From NCBI RefSeq assembly GCF_033097365.1, contig NZ_AP028461.1, forward strand, positions 5,642,001-5,706,000: DNA of 64,000 nucleotides, given 5' to 3'. Source of the DNA: Actinoplanes sichuanensis. Lineage in GTDB: Bacteria > Actinomycetota > Actinomycetes > Mycobacteriales > Micromonosporaceae. Position 1 is the first letter of the stretch; each line of letters starts with the position of its first letter. Under the pieces are notes generated by a model. It saw only the letters and a program-made list of their open reading frames with translations, had not been told where the DNA came from and ran no database searches. This document shows, piece after piece, positions 1 to 9,372 of the stretch. Position numbers and translations under genes: made by a program.

Positions 1-525
1 TTCGCTCAGGTCGGCCCAGAACTCCTCCTCGTCCGGGTAGACCGCCGGATCGATGGCGGCCCGACCGCCCCGGTAGTGGACCATGCTCGGTGACGGGATC
101 GTAAGTTTCGCGGTCACCCCGTCGGCGGTCTCCGCGTTCAGGAAGGCGAAGTCGTCGCCGAAGATCGTCTCGGTGAGTTCGATCGGGGCGTCGACGGCCA
201 GGGCGGCTGATTCGAAGTCGAGTTCGCCGGTCGCGTTGCGGAAGTGGACCTGGATCTTCTCGTCGGTCGGGCGGATCCCGCCCAGCCGGTAGATGAAGTC
301 CATGTGCCAGGACGTTCTCCGGAACTCGCCGTCGGTGGCCGAACGCAGGCCGACGTCGCGCTGCATCCGGACCACCTCGCGGATCGCGTCGTCCTCGACG
401 AAACGCAACTGCTCGGCGCTGATCTCACCGAGAGCGCGCTGCTCACGGGCCCGCAACAGCTGCGGTGGCCGGAGCAGGCTGCCCACGTGGTCGGCCCGGA
501 ACGGAGGTTTGTCACGGAGCGTCAT
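1..525 (-). CDS. MetE-like methionine synthase family protein (3' end cut by window)
   Basis: The first 175 residues of a protein resembling the C-terminal catalytic domain of cobalamin-independent methionine synthase (COG0620, YxjG/YxjH type), which transfers a methyl group to a thiol acceptor. The N-terminus has FRADHVGSLLRP, the family's typical opening, followed by an Arg/Glu-rich helix and TDGEFRR. The zinc-binding residues lie beyond the window. The ATG at 525 is preceded by a purine-rich GGAGG-like stretch. The short form without the MetE N-terminal domain suggests a paralogue rather than the main methionine synthase. The actual substrate cannot be told from this fragment. Confidence 0.8.
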   Translation of the reverse strand, partial: MTLRDKPPFRADHVGSLLRPPQLLRAREQRALGEISAEQLRFVEDDAIREVVRMQRDVGLRSATDGEFRRTSWHMDFIYRLGGIRPTDEKIQVHFRNATGELDFESAALAVDAPIELTETIFGDDFAFLNAETADGVTAKLTIPSPSMVHYRGGRAAIDPAVYPDEEEFWADLSE

Positions 526-661
526 CGGCTGGCCTCCTCAGTAAGGTTCCGATGTCAACCTACGCCGGAGGATGATCAATGACCATCGATGTCGCAACGT
601 TCCGCGTGTCGATTCCCCGAGCCCCTCTCGACCAGGCGCGGCGACCGCGAGGCGGTGGTCG

Positions 662-2899
662 TCAGGCCGGGTGGGCGGGCAGTGGAGTGAGCCGGCCCGG
701 GCTTGTCGTCCGGCGGTGGGCGGTGGCCAGCAGGTAGCCGACCGCTCCGGCGGCCAGCCAGGCCAGGGTGTGCGCGACTCCGGTGGGGCCGAGGCCGGCG
801 TCGGCGGTGATCGCGCGGATCGCCAGCACCGGGCCGTGGCCGGGAAGCAGGCCGTCGAGGGCGGTCACCCACGGGGGCACGCTGGAGACCACGGCGGCGG
901 CGAGGGTCAGCACCGGGACGATGATCGCCAGTAGGCGGCCGCCGCTGCTGAAGGCCACCGCGATCGCCTGGTTGATCAGCAGGAACGTGACGGCGACGAG
1001 GATGTCGACCAGCAGTAGGGCGAGCAGCTCGACCGGGCCGGGCGTGAGCAGCGCCCCGGCGACGGCGGTGACCAGGACGGCCTGGCCGGCGGCGAGCAGC
1101 AGGGGGCGGCGGGCGTTGCGGAGGGCGAGCCGTGCCGTGCTGCCGTGCCAGGCCAGCGGATCGTGGGCGGCGGCCGGGAGGAGCTGGAAGATCAGCATGG
1201 AGCCGATCCACAGTGCGATGGCGATGACCGCGCCGGCGATCAGGTCGCCGATCCCGGCGTCGTCGCCGGTGACCGCGGCGACCGGGGTGGCGGCGACGGT
1301 CTTGAGGTGGTCACGGTCGGCGTCGGTGTAGGTGGGGACCTGGTCACGCCCGTCGCCGAGCGCCCCGGCGAGGCTGCCCGCACCTTCGGCGAGCTTGCCC
1401 GATCCGTCGGAGATCTTCTGCCCGGCGGCGCCCGCCTCGTGGGCGCCGCCGGTGAGCCGTCCGGCCCCGGTGGCCGCCGAGGCGGTGCCGTCGGCGAGCT
1501 GCTGTGCCCCGGAGGCGGCGTCACCGGTGCCGGAGGCGAGCCGGCCCGCGCCTTGGGACAGCGTGTCCGCGCCGGTGGACAGTCGCCGGGCGCCGCGGTC
1601 CACGGAGGCGGCGCCGGTGGCGGCTCGGCGGGCGCCACGCTCCAGCGAGTCGGCGCCGGTCGCGGCCTGGCCGATGGCGGTGACCAGGCGTGGAGTCTGT
1701 CCAGCGAGGGTGGCGGTCCCGTCGGCCACCTTCTGCGACCCGTCGGCCAGGGCGGTGATGCCGTCGCGGACCTCGGTGACCTGACCCCGTACCCCCGCTT
1801 TGGCGTTTTCGGCGTCACCCGCCCGGGCGACGATCCGGTCGGCCAGGGCCCGCAGCCGGGTGCACAGGTCGGCGGGGGTCTCGCACTGCTCGGCGAGCTG
1901 CCGGATGCGGGCCGCCTCGGCGGTCAGGTCGGGTAGCGCGTCGATGCCGTCGACGGCCCGGTCGGCGAGCGGGACGACGGTGTCGGCGAGTCTCCGGTTG
2001 CCGTCGGCGACCTGCCGAGCCCCGTCGGCCAGCGCCCGGGTCTGTCCGGGCAGGGCGGCGGTGCTGTCGGCGAGGGTGCCGAGCCCGGTGGAGAGCTTTC
2101 CGGCGCCGGTGGCGAGCTGCTTGGTGCCGGTGGCGAGCGCGCCGGTGCCGCGGGCCAGTGCGGTGGCGCCGGAGTCCAGCTCGCGGGCGCCACCGGCGAG
2201 GTCACCGGCGCCGTCGTCGAGTTGTTCGAGCCCGTCGGCGAGTTCCCGGCTGCCCGCGTCGAGCCGTCCGAGCCCGGCCGCGAGTTCGTCGCTGCCGGTG
2301 GCGAGCCGGTTCAGGCCCACCACGAGGCGTTCGCTGCCGTCGGCGAGCCGGCCGGCGCCGTCGGAGAGGTCACCGGCACCGTCGGCGGCCCGGCCGAGCT
2401 GGTCGTGCATCCGATTGAAGCCGAGGTACACGTTGTCCAGATAGGTCTCGACGATGGTCCGGTTGAGGGTGGTGACGGCCGAGTCGGTGAGGGTGCGGGT
2501 GATGACCGGGTCGACGCCGGTGACGGTCCGGGAGGCGGTGACGTCGATGCGGGCCTGGGCGGCGGCGGAGGAGGGGCCGCCGGTGGAGACGGCCGCGGCG
2601 GAGAAGTTCGACGGGATGGTCACGGCGACGGCGTAGGCGCCGGTGCGCAGACCCTCGGCGGCGTCGTCGGCGTCGGTCAGCACCCACGTGTAGTCGTCGC
2701 CGGTGTGGTTGACGAGGCGTCCGGCGAGCTCCCGGCCGAGCGGCACGGTCTGCCCGTCGCGCTGCACCGGTTCGTCGTCGTTGACCACGGCCGCGGTGAC
2801 CGTGCCGAGCCGGTCCGCGGGGCCCTCGAAGGCGCCGATCAGAGCACCGGCGATGACCACCGGCGCGAGGAGGATGCCGATACGGCGGAGGCGGGTCAT
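662..2899 (-). CDS. YhgE/Pip-family membrane protein with long glycine-heptad repeat region
   Basis: A 745-residue membrane protein of the YhgE/Pip family. One transmembrane helix lies at residues 8-25. A large extracytoplasmic region follows, and from about residue 170 to 515 it carries dozens of short repeats of the type LADGxxxLAxG, probably an elongated helical rod. The last 200 residues hold about five to six transmembrane segments related to ABC-2 type permeases. Its start overlaps the end of the MMPL gene by ATGA (2896-2899), so the two are translationally coupled. YhgE proteins are export or phage-infection factors in Firmicutes. Here, with an MMPL partner, a role in envelope export is inferred. 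Confidence 0.85.
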   Translation of the reverse strand: MTRLRRIGILLAPVVIAGALIGAFEGPADRLGTVTAAVVNDDEPVQRDGQTVPLGRELAGRLVNHTGDDYTWVLTDADDAAEGLRTGAYAVAVTIPSNFSAAAVSTGGPSSAAAQARIDVTASRTVTGVDPVITRTLTDSAVTTLNRTIVETYLDNVYLGFNRMHDQLGRAADGAGDLSDGAGRLADGSERLVVGLNRLATGSDELAAGLGRLDAGSRELADGLEQLDDGAGDLAGGARELDSGATALARGTGALATGTKQLATGAGKLSTGLGTLADSTAALPGQTRALADGARQVADGNRRLADTVVPLADRAVDGIDALPDLTAEAARIRQLAEQCETPADLCTRLRALADRIVARAGDAENAKAGVRGQVTEVRDGITALADGSQKVADGTATLAGQTPRLVTAIGQAATGADSLERGARRAATGAASVDRGARRLSTGADTLSQGAGRLASGTGDAASGAQQLADGTASAATGAGRLTGGAHEAGAAGQKISDGSGKLAEGAGSLAGALGDGRDQVPTYTDADRDHLKTVAATPVAAVTGDDAGIGDLIAGAVIAIALWIGSMLIFQLLPAAAHDPLAWHGSTARLALRNARRPLLLAAGQAVLVTAVAGALLTPGPVELLALLLVDILVAVTFLLINQAIAVAFSSGGRLLAIIVPVLTLAAAVVSSVPPWVTALDGLLPGHGPVLAIRAITADAGLGPTGVAHTLAWLAAGAVGYLLATAHRRTTSPGRLTPLPAHPA

Positions 2900-5517
2900 G
2901 CGTACACCTCGGAGGGGTCGAGATCGATCGTGCGGGTCGCGTCGAGACGCGGATCGTGGTCGCGGGCGGTGACGATCACGGTGGTTCCGGTGCGGGCGGC
3001 GGCCCGCAGGGCCCGCTGCGCGTCGTCCCGGTCGGCGCGCCCGGAAATCCGGTCAAGGCCTTCGACCAGCAACAACGGCGGCGCCAGGCAGGCGGCGGTC
3101 ACCGTTTCCCGGCCGGGTTCGGCGAGCGCGGGACACCTGATCAGGACCGCCCGTCGTCGTACGGCCGAAGCGCGCTGTGGCAACACGAACCCGAGCGTCT
3201 TCGCGGCCCCGGGAAGGTCGGTGACCCGCCCGCCGATCGCGTAGAGCAGGTCCCGGGTGACGGCGGGCTCCCCCACGATCTCGACGATCTCGCCCGCACC
3301 GATCCGCAACACGTCGGGTGTGAACCCGGCGACGGCGACGATGTCGTCGGCATCGGGTGCGGGCCAGTCGGCGAGGGCGAGTTCCCGGGTGAGCCCCTCC
3401 CCTTCGACGTCGAGGGAGGGCAGCGCCCGGTCGAGTCGCGACGGCAGCCACCAGGCCCGGTCGCCGAGGAGCCGCAGCACCGCCGGGACCAGGGTCATCC
3501 GGACGATGAACGCGTCCACGAACACCCCGACGGCCAGGGCGAACGCGATGGGTTTGATGGTGGCGCTGCCGTCCGGCACGAACGCGGCGAAGACCGCGAA
3601 CATGATCAGCGCGGCGGCGACCACGACCGGGGCGGACGCCTTGAATCCGGCGTCGATCGCGTGGTCGGCGTCCCCGGTGTGCACGTATTCCTCACGGATC
3701 CGGGAGACGAGGAACAGTTCGTAGTCCATGGCCAGGCCGAACAGGACGCCCATCAGGATGATCGGCAGGAAGCTGATCACGCTGCCGGTGTGTGACACGT
3801 GCAGCACGTCGGTGAGCCGGCCGTGCTGGAAGACGAGCGCGGTGGCCCCGAACGCGGCGCCCACCGACAGCAGATATCCGGCGGTCGCCTTGATCGGTAC
3901 CGCGATCGACCGGAACACCATGGTCAGCAGCACCAGGGACAGCCCGACCACGAGCAGCCCGAACGGGACGAGTGCGCCACCGAGCCGGGCCGACACGTCG
4001 ATGCCGACGGCGGTGATCCCGGTGACCGCGATGTCCGAGCCGGCGAAGTGGTCGCGCAACCGGAGTACGAGGTCGGTGGTGGCCGCCGAGTCGGGGGCGC
4101 TGTCCGGGATCACCTGGACGATGCCGACCTGGCCCTTCGGGTCCGGGGTGGCGAGGGCGACCAGGGCGACGCCGGGTAGTCCGGCGATCTCGGTGCCGAG
4201 CCGGTTCATGTCACCGACCGGGTCACGGCTGGAGATGATGTTCGCGGTGACGAGTAGCGGGCCGTTGTAGCCGGGTCCGAAGTGTTCGGTGATGGTGTCG
4301 TAGGTGACCCGGGCCGGGCTGCCGTGGGCTTCGCTGCCGTTGTCGGGCAGGGCGAGGCGCAGGTCGGCGGCGGGCAGGGTCGCTGCGCCCAGTCCGAGAA
4401 CGATCACGAGGATCGTGATGATGGGCCGGCGGGTCGACAGCCGTACCCAATGATCGAAGATGTTGATCTTCCGAAGTCGGCTCTTGACAGGGCTGCGGGG
4501 ACGGAGCCGCTCGCCCGCGACGGACAGTAACGCCGGGATGAAGGTGACCGCGATCAGCACGGCGACCACCACCGCGAGGGCGGCGGTCAGCCCCATCGTG
4601 GTGAGGAACGGAATGCCGGCGACCATCAGCCCGACCAGGGCGATGATGACGGTGAGCCCGGCGAAGACGACCGCCGAGCCGGCCGTGGCGGTGGCCCGGG
4701 CGATCGACTCGTCCACGTCGAGGCCGTCGCGGAGCTGGTCCCGGTGCCGGGAGAGGATGAACAGCGCGTAGTCGATGCCGACGGCGAGGCCGAGCATCAC
4801 GGCGAGCATGATCGCCGTCGACGGCACCCCGGTGAACGCGGTGACGCCGTAGAGCAGCGACACGGACAGCCCGACGCCGAGGACGGCGGTGAGCAGCGGG
4901 ATCCCGGCGGCGAGCATCGAGCCGAAAGTGATCAGCAGAACCATGAGCGCGACGAGCAGACCGAGCCCTTCGGTGGGGCTGAGTCTCGGCACCCGGTCGG
5001 CGAAGGCGTCGCCGCCCGCGAGCACCTGGGCGCCCGGTCCGGCGTCCCGCCGGAGTTCGTCGGCGACCGCGGCGAGGCGCTCGCGGGTGACCGGCTGCAC
5101 CTCGGTGACCGAGACGTCGAGCTGGACGGTGATGATCGCGGCGGTCCCGTCGGCGGAGACCGCGCCCTTGATCCGTTCGTCGTAGGGCGAGACGACGGCG
5201 ACGACGTGCTCGACACCCTTCGCCCGGTCGGCGGTGTGCTCGACGGCCTCGCGGATCTGCTGGTCGCGGACGTCGCGGCCGTCCGGCAGGGTCAGGACGA
5301 TCTTCGCCGACGCGCCGCTGACCTGCGGGAATACCCGGGAGAGGGTGTCGAGGGCGGCCTGTGACGACGAACCGGGGATGGTGAACTCGTCGTCGGCGCC
5401 GGCCGAGATCAGGTTGCCGGCGCCGGCCAGGGCGAGGATCACGAGGAGCCAGATGCCGATGGTCCGGGCGCGGCGCCGGATCACGGCTGCGGCGACGCGG
5501 TACAGGGTCGTAGACAG
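2896..5517 (-). CDS. MMPL/RND-family transporter with degenerate ABC-ATPase-like C-terminal domain
   Basis: Large RND-type exporter (MMPL family) with two sets of transmembrane helices and two extracytoplasmic loops; members export lipids or drugs using the proton gradient. The last 190 residues are unusual: a cytoplasmic stretch with the order of an ABC ATPase (GEIVEIVGEPAVTRDLL at the Walker A position, PPLLLVEGLDRISG at the Walker B position, then TVIVTARD) but without the Walker lysine. Start: the only good Shine-Dalgarno (GGAGG, 5524-5528) lies 6 nt before a CTG at 5517, giving MSTTLYRVAAAV, which fits family N-termini. The next conventional start is GTG 5484 without a clear ribosome site. 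First gene of a two-gene operon with the YhgE protein. Confidence 0.85.
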   Translation of the reverse strand: MSTTLYRVAAAVIRRRARTIGIWLLVILALAGAGNLISAGADDEFTIPGSSSQAALDTLSRVFPQVSGASAKIVLTLPDGRDVRDQQIREAVEHTADRAKGVEHVVAVVSPYDERIKGAVSADGTAAIITVQLDVSVTEVQPVTRERLAAVADELRRDAGPGAQVLAGGDAFADRVPRLSPTEGLGLLVALMVLLITFGSMLAAGIPLLTAVLGVGLSVSLLYGVTAFTGVPSTAIMLAVMLGLAVGIDYALFILSRHRDQLRDGLDVDESIARATATAGSAVVFAGLTVIIALVGLMVAGIPFLTTMGLTAALAVVVAVLIAVTFIPALLSVAGERLRPRSPVKSRLRKINIFDHWVRLSTRRPIITILVIVLGLGAATLPAADLRLALPDNGSEAHGSPARVTYDTITEHFGPGYNGPLLVTANIISSRDPVGDMNRLGTEIAGLPGVALVALATPDPKGQVGIVQVIPDSAPDSAATTDLVLRLRDHFAGSDIAVTGITAVGIDVSARLGGALVPFGLLVVGLSLVLLTMVFRSIAVPIKATAGYLLSVGAAFGATALVFQHGRLTDVLHVSHTGSVISFLPIILMGVLFGLAMDYELFLVSRIREEYVHTGDADHAIDAGFKASAPVVVAAALIMFAVFAAFVPDGSATIKPIAFALAVGVFVDAFIVRMTLVPAVLRLLGDRAWWLPSRLDRALPSLDVEGEGLTRELALADWPAPDADDIVAVAGFTPDVLRIGAGEIVEIVGEPAVTRDLLYAIGGRVTDLPGAAKTLGFVLPQRASAVRRRAVLIRCPALAEPGRETVTAACLAPPLLLVEGLDRISGRADRDDAQRALRAAARTGTTVIVTARDHDPRLDATRTIDLDPSEVYA

Positions 5518-5540
5518 GGCCGACCTCCGGTGAGCAAAAA

Positions 5541-5585
5541 CTGCACAGTCAAGTGCAGGTTACTTACTTGCTCACCGGTGTGCAA
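5541..5585 (-). promoter_or_regulatory. Promoter with overlapping dyads for the MMPL-YhgE operon
   Basis: On the minus strand TTGCAC (5585-5580) and TAACCT (5562-5557) are 17 bp apart, a plausible housekeeping promoter. A dyad CTGCAC-N6-GTGCAG (5541-5558) overlaps the -10 and start point. A second, perfect 11-bp inverted repeat (CCGGTGAGCAA at 5527-5537, its complement at 5568-5578) brackets it and runs into the ribosome site. This is the arrangement of a repressor-controlled exporter promoter, but no regulator gene sits beside it. The regulator is unknown. Confidence 0.45.
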
Positions 5586-5592
5586 TTACGGG

Positions 5593-5991
5593 TTACTCGC
5601 CGGCCTCCCGCCGACGCAGGTCCTCCTCACGTTTCCGCAGGTCGGCCTCCCATTTCTTCATCATGTCCTCGTCCTCCTTCCGGCTGCGCTCGGCGACCCG
5701 CTTGAGGAACTCGGGATCGTCGTCGGGCGCCATGGGGCGGGGCCGCTCGTTCTCCGGGAAGCCACTGCCGGGCTTCCAGACGGTGCCGTTGCTGAGCTTG
5801 ATCGGACGAGCCGGACGCCCGGCGACGAACCAGGCGATCGGGCCGATCGGGGAGAAGAGCAGGATGAGGATCACCCAGACGATCCGCGGCAGGGCCCGGA
5901 TCTCATACTCCTCGGCGGACAGGCAAGAGATCAACGCGCAGATGATCAACACGAGGTCGATCAGCGCGAGCAGTGAGTAGAGGCGAATCAC
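5593..5991 (-). CDS. PLDc_N-type small membrane protein
   Basis: 132 residues. Two hydrophobic helices (about 5-25 and 36-58) with the SPIGPIAWFVAGRP signature of the phospholipase-D nuclease N-terminal domain family, here without any PLD catalytic domain. The C-terminal half is cytoplasmic and highly charged (KRVAERSRKEDEDMMKKWEADL), probably a coiled coil. Such proteins are common small actinobacterial membrane proteins of unknown role. GTG start at 5991, which lies inside a hairpin (5989-6026) that may also terminate the upstream transporter gene. Confidence 0.75.
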   Translation of the reverse strand: MIRLYSLLALIDLVLIICALISCLSAEEYEIRALPRIVWVILILLFSPIGPIAWFVAGRPARPIKLSNGTVWKPGSGFPENERPRPMAPDDDPEFLKRVAERSRKEDEDMMKKWEADLRKREEDLRRREAGE

Positions 5992-6026
5992 GCCGGAGAT
6001 GATGACAGAGCATCACCCCCGGCGTG
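5989..6026 (-). terminator. Hairpin between transporter and PLDc_N gene
   Basis: Perfect 8-bp arms CACGCCGG / CCGGCGTG with an additional inner GATG/CATC pairing. It lies 18-55 nt after the stop of the MHS transporter gene on the same strand and includes the start codon of the next gene. It may act as terminator, or occlude that start. No U-tract is present, as is usual in high-GC actinomycetes. Confidence 0.4.
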
Positions 6027-6043
6027 ACCCCATTGCGCAGGTG

Positions 6044-7354
6044 CTAACTCCGGTCGTGACGCAGCGACGTCCGGGCGGTCTCCTTCGCGGCGAGCACCGC
6101 GACCACGGTCAGCACCGACGCGACGGTCATGTAGATCGCCACCGCGGTCGGGTTCGGGTCGGTGACGTCGCCCAGCAGCTTCAGCGCGATGATCGGCGCC
6201 AGCGCCCCGGCCAGGATCGACGCCAGCTGGTAGCCGACCGACGCGCCGGTGTAGCGCACCGAGGTACCGAACAGCTCGGCGAAGAACGCCGCCTGCGGGG
6301 CGTACATCAGCGCGTGCAGGAACAGACCGACCACCACGGCGAGGATGATCTTCGGTTCGGAGCGACTCTCCAGCAGGCCGAAGAAGACGTACGACCAGAT
6401 CGCCAGCCCGACCGCGCCGGCCAGGTAGAGCGGGCGTCGGCCGACCCGGTCGGACACCGCACCGAGCAGCGGGATGATCACGAACTGCACGCCCGACCCG
6501 ATCAGCAGGGCGGTGAGGATCATGCTCTTGTCGGCGCTCGTTCCGGCGTACGTCGTGAGGTAGGTGATCGAGATGACGGTGATCACGTAGTAGCCGATGT
6601 TCTCGGCCAGCCGCATCCCCATCGCGACCAGGATCTCCCGCGGGTAGCGACGGATCACCTCGCGCAGCGGCTGGTGATCCTTCTTGACGGCGGCCTGGGC
6701 CTCCTTGAAGACCGCCGACTCCTCGACGCTCAGCCGCACCCACAGGCCGACCAGCACCAGTACCGCGCTGAGCAGGAACGGGACCCGCCAGCCCCATGCC
6801 TTGAACGCCTCGTCCGACTGCACCAGAGCGAGCAGCCACAGCACCCCGGTGGCCAGCAGGTTGCCCAGCGCCACCCCGGCCTGCGGCCACGACGACCAGA
6901 AGCCGCGCCGCGCGTCGTCACCGTGCTCGGCGGCCATCAGCACCGCACCACCCCACTCACCGCCGACCGCGAAGCCCTGCGCCAGCCGGCAGACCAGCAG
7001 CAGCACCGGCGCGGCCAGGCCGATCGTGGCGTAGGTGGGCAGCAGTCCGATCGCGACGGTGGCCAGGCCCATCAGGAACAGCGACACGACGAGCATCCGC
7101 TTACGGCCGACCCGGTCACCGAAGTGGCCGAACACGATGCCGCCGAGCGGGCGGGCGACGAACCCCAGCGCGTACGTGCCGAACGCCAGCAGGGTGCCGG
7201 TGACCGGATCGGACGACGGGAAGAACAGCGTGCCGAAGACGAGCGCGGCGGCCGAGCCGTAGAGGAAGAAGTCGTACCACTCCACGGCGGTACCGACCAG
7301 GGACGCGAAGACGACCTTGACGATGGGGGCCCGTTCGGTGGCGATCGTGGCCAT
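6044..7354 (-). CDS. MHS-family major facilitator transporter
   Basis: 436 residues, twelve predicted helices. N-terminal FASLVGTAVEWYDFFLYG and RPLGGIVFGHFGDRVGRK are characteristic of the metabolite:H+ symporter (MHS) branch (ShiA, ProP, KgtP), which imports carboxylates and similar solutes with protons. It is downstream of, and on the same strand as, a PucR regulator and a 3-hydroxybutyrate dehydrogenase, so uptake of 3-hydroxybutyrate or a related short-chain acid is the most economical guess. The substrate is not determined by the sequence. Confidence 0.85.
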   Translation of the reverse strand: MATIATERAPIVKVVFASLVGTAVEWYDFFLYGSAAALVFGTLFFPSSDPVTGTLLAFGTYALGFVARPLGGIVFGHFGDRVGRKRMLVVSLFLMGLATVAIGLLPTYATIGLAAPVLLLVCRLAQGFAVGGEWGGAVLMAAEHGDDARRGFWSSWPQAGVALGNLLATGVLWLLALVQSDEAFKAWGWRVPFLLSAVLVLVGLWVRLSVEESAVFKEAQAAVKKDHQPLREVIRRYPREILVAMGMRLAENIGYYVITVISITYLTTYAGTSADKSMILTALLIGSGVQFVIIPLLGAVSDRVGRRPLYLAGAVGLAIWSYVFFGLLESRSEPKIILAVVVGLFLHALMYAPQAAFFAELFGTSVRYTGASVGYQLASILAGALAPIIALKLLGDVTDPNPTAVAIYMTVASVLTVVAVLAAKETARTSLRHDRS

Positions 7355-7454
7355 GGGCGATCCTCTCGGATGTTCACAGGATTCGGTGGTACCGGGACGC
7401 TACGTCCGGGACCAACCGTGAACCCATGGATCCGGTCCACACATTGACGGCCGT

Positions 7455-9371
7455 TCAGGTGTCGGTGTCCGCCAGGGGGCCGCTCAACCGGTGCAGCCGC
7501 AGCGCCAACTGGAGATCGAGAGCACGAGCCGGGCGCTGCCAGTCGTCGCCGAGCAGCTGGGCGACCCGCTCCAGGCGCTGGTTGACCGTGTTGACGTGCA
7601 CGTGCAGCGCCTCGGCGGCCCGGGCCAGCCCGCCGCCCGCCTCGAAGTACGCCTCCAGAGTGCGCACCAGCGCGGTGCCCCGCCGCAGGTCGTAGTCGAT
7701 CACCGGACCGACCGTTCCGGCGACGAACCCGGTCACGTCCCGGCGGTCACCGAGCAGCAGGCCCACATACCCCAGATCGGCCGCTCCCCCGCCGCCGCCG
7801 GACCGGCCCAGGGTGACCAGGGCGCTCAGGCATCGAACGGCCTCCCGATAGGCACCGGCCACCCCCGCCGAGCCCCGGCCCGGTCCGGCGCCGCCGGCGG
7901 TGACCGGCCTCCCCAGGGTCCGGCTCAGCTCCCTCGCCACCAGCCGGGCGGTCCCGGCCGGATCGTCACCCGGCAGCAGCAGCGCCACCTGCCCGTCCCG
8001 GGGCATCGCCAGCCCCCGCCTCGCCGCCGCGAACGTCCGCGCCCACGACGCGGCCCGCTGCCCCAGCCCGTCCCCGGTGTCGTCGCCGGCCGCGACCACC
8101 ACCCAGGGGGCGTCCACGTCCAGGCCGAGCCGGGCGGCCCGGGACCGGACCGCGTCCGGGTCACGGACCGGGCGGCTGATCAGGTCGTCCAGCAGGTCGC
8201 CGCGGACCTGCGCCTCGGCGTCGGCGACGGTCCGCCGGAACAGCAGCAGCAGAGCCGTCACCTGGGCGGCCCGCTCCAGGATCCGCTGATCCACATCGGC
8301 CAGTGGCCGCTCCGGGCGGAACACCAGCGCACCCAGGTTGTCGGCGCCGGCCACCACCGCGGCGATCACCAACTCGCCCCGGCGCACGCTGCGGCCCTCG
8401 CCCCGGGACGCGGCCACCGCCTCGCCGACCGTGGCACCGGTCGGCTCCGGCACCTCGGCCGACACCTCCGGGCTGCGGGCCGTGGTCAGCGCCCGACCGT
8501 CCGCGTCGATCACCAGCAGCGCGCCGGCCAGCACGTCGACCAGGTCGGCGGCGACATCCTCGACCCCGCCGCCGCGCAGCACCACGGCGGTCATCCGGTC
8601 GTGCGCCGCGGCGGCCCGTTCCACCGACGCGCTGTGCGCCTGGATCACCGCGTTCGCCGCGGACAGTTCGGCCAGCGCGGTCTGCGTCTCGGCGAGCAGG
8701 CGGGCCGTGTCCAGCGCCACCGCGGCGTGTGCGGCCAGCGACGACAGCAGCGCCACCTCCTCCCGGGCGAACGGGCGCTCGGCCCGGTTGGCCGCGAAGA
8801 GCACGCCGATCACGGCCGACCCCAATCGCATGGGTACGCCCAGAATCGCGACCAGCCCCTCGTCGGCCACCCCCTGATCGATCTCGCCGGTGTGCCGGAA
8901 CCGTGGATCGGTCGGGTAGTTCGCGGTCGCGTACGGCGCCCCGGTCAACGCCACGAGACCACCCAGCCCGGCCCCCGGCGGCAGTCGCAGCGCCTGGAAA
9001 CTCGCCGCCACCGACCCGTCGGTGATCCGCATGTACGTGTCCCCGCGCTCCGCGTCGTCCAGCGTCATGTACGACACGTCCACGTTGAGCAGTGTCCGCA
9101 CCCGATGGACGATGGCCCGCAGCACCGCGTCCACATCACGCAGCCCGGCCAGGTCACCGGCCGTGTCGTAGAGGGCGGACAACTCCTCCTCACGCCGACG
9201 GCGGCGTTCCAGCAGGGCCCGTACCCGGAGCGCGAGGATCTTGGCCTTTTCCAGATCGTCGAGGGCCGCGCCGGACGCGCCCGCGGTGCGGGCCGCCACC
9301 ACCGGCCGCTCGAACTCGATCAGCGCCGCCTCACGGGCCAGCAGGTCCAGATAGTCGAGGCCGTCCGGCAT
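7455..9371 (-). CDS. GAF-domain PucR-type transcriptional regulator
   Basis: 638 residues. An N-terminal helical part (EEELSALYDTAGDLAGLRDVD) leads into a GAF sensor domain at about 75-215, a middle GGDEF-like/CdaR region, and a C-terminal PucR helix-turn-helix (EALHVHVNTVNQRLERV, about 595-612). Proteins of this architecture are activators of catabolic operons responding to a small molecule. The ATG at 9371 is one base after the stop of the dehydrogenase gene, so the two are co-translated. It probably controls the dehydrogenase-regulator-transporter unit. Confidence 0.85.
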   Translation of the reverse strand: MPDGLDYLDLLAREAALIEFERPVVAARTAGASGAALDDLEKAKILALRVRALLERRRRREEELSALYDTAGDLAGLRDVDAVLRAIVHRVRTLLNVDVSYMTLDDAERGDTYMRITDGSVAASFQALRLPPGAGLGGLVALTGAPYATANYPTDPRFRHTGEIDQGVADEGLVAILGVPMRLGSAVIGVLFAANRAERPFAREEVALLSSLAAHAAVALDTARLLAETQTALAELSAANAVIQAHSASVERAAAAHDRMTAVVLRGGGVEDVAADLVDVLAGALLVIDADGRALTTARSPEVSAEVPEPTGATVGEAVAASRGEGRSVRRGELVIAAVVAGADNLGALVFRPERPLADVDQRILERAAQVTALLLLFRRTVADAEAQVRGDLLDDLISRPVRDPDAVRSRAARLGLDVDAPWVVVAAGDDTGDGLGQRAASWARTFAAARRGLAMPRDGQVALLLPGDDPAGTARLVARELSRTLGRPVTAGGAGPGRGSAGVAGAYREAVRCLSALVTLGRSGGGGGAADLGYVGLLLGDRRDVTGFVAGTVGPVIDYDLRRGTALVRTLEAYFEAGGGLARAAEALHVHVNTVNQRLERVAQLLGDDWQRPARALDLQLALRLHRLSGPLADTDT

Positions 9372-9372
9372 G

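Noticed and set aside
1145..2444. Plus-strand frames of 200-260 codons in the YhgE gene
   Set aside because: They mirror the glycine-heptad repeats of the minus-strand gene and have no signals of their own.
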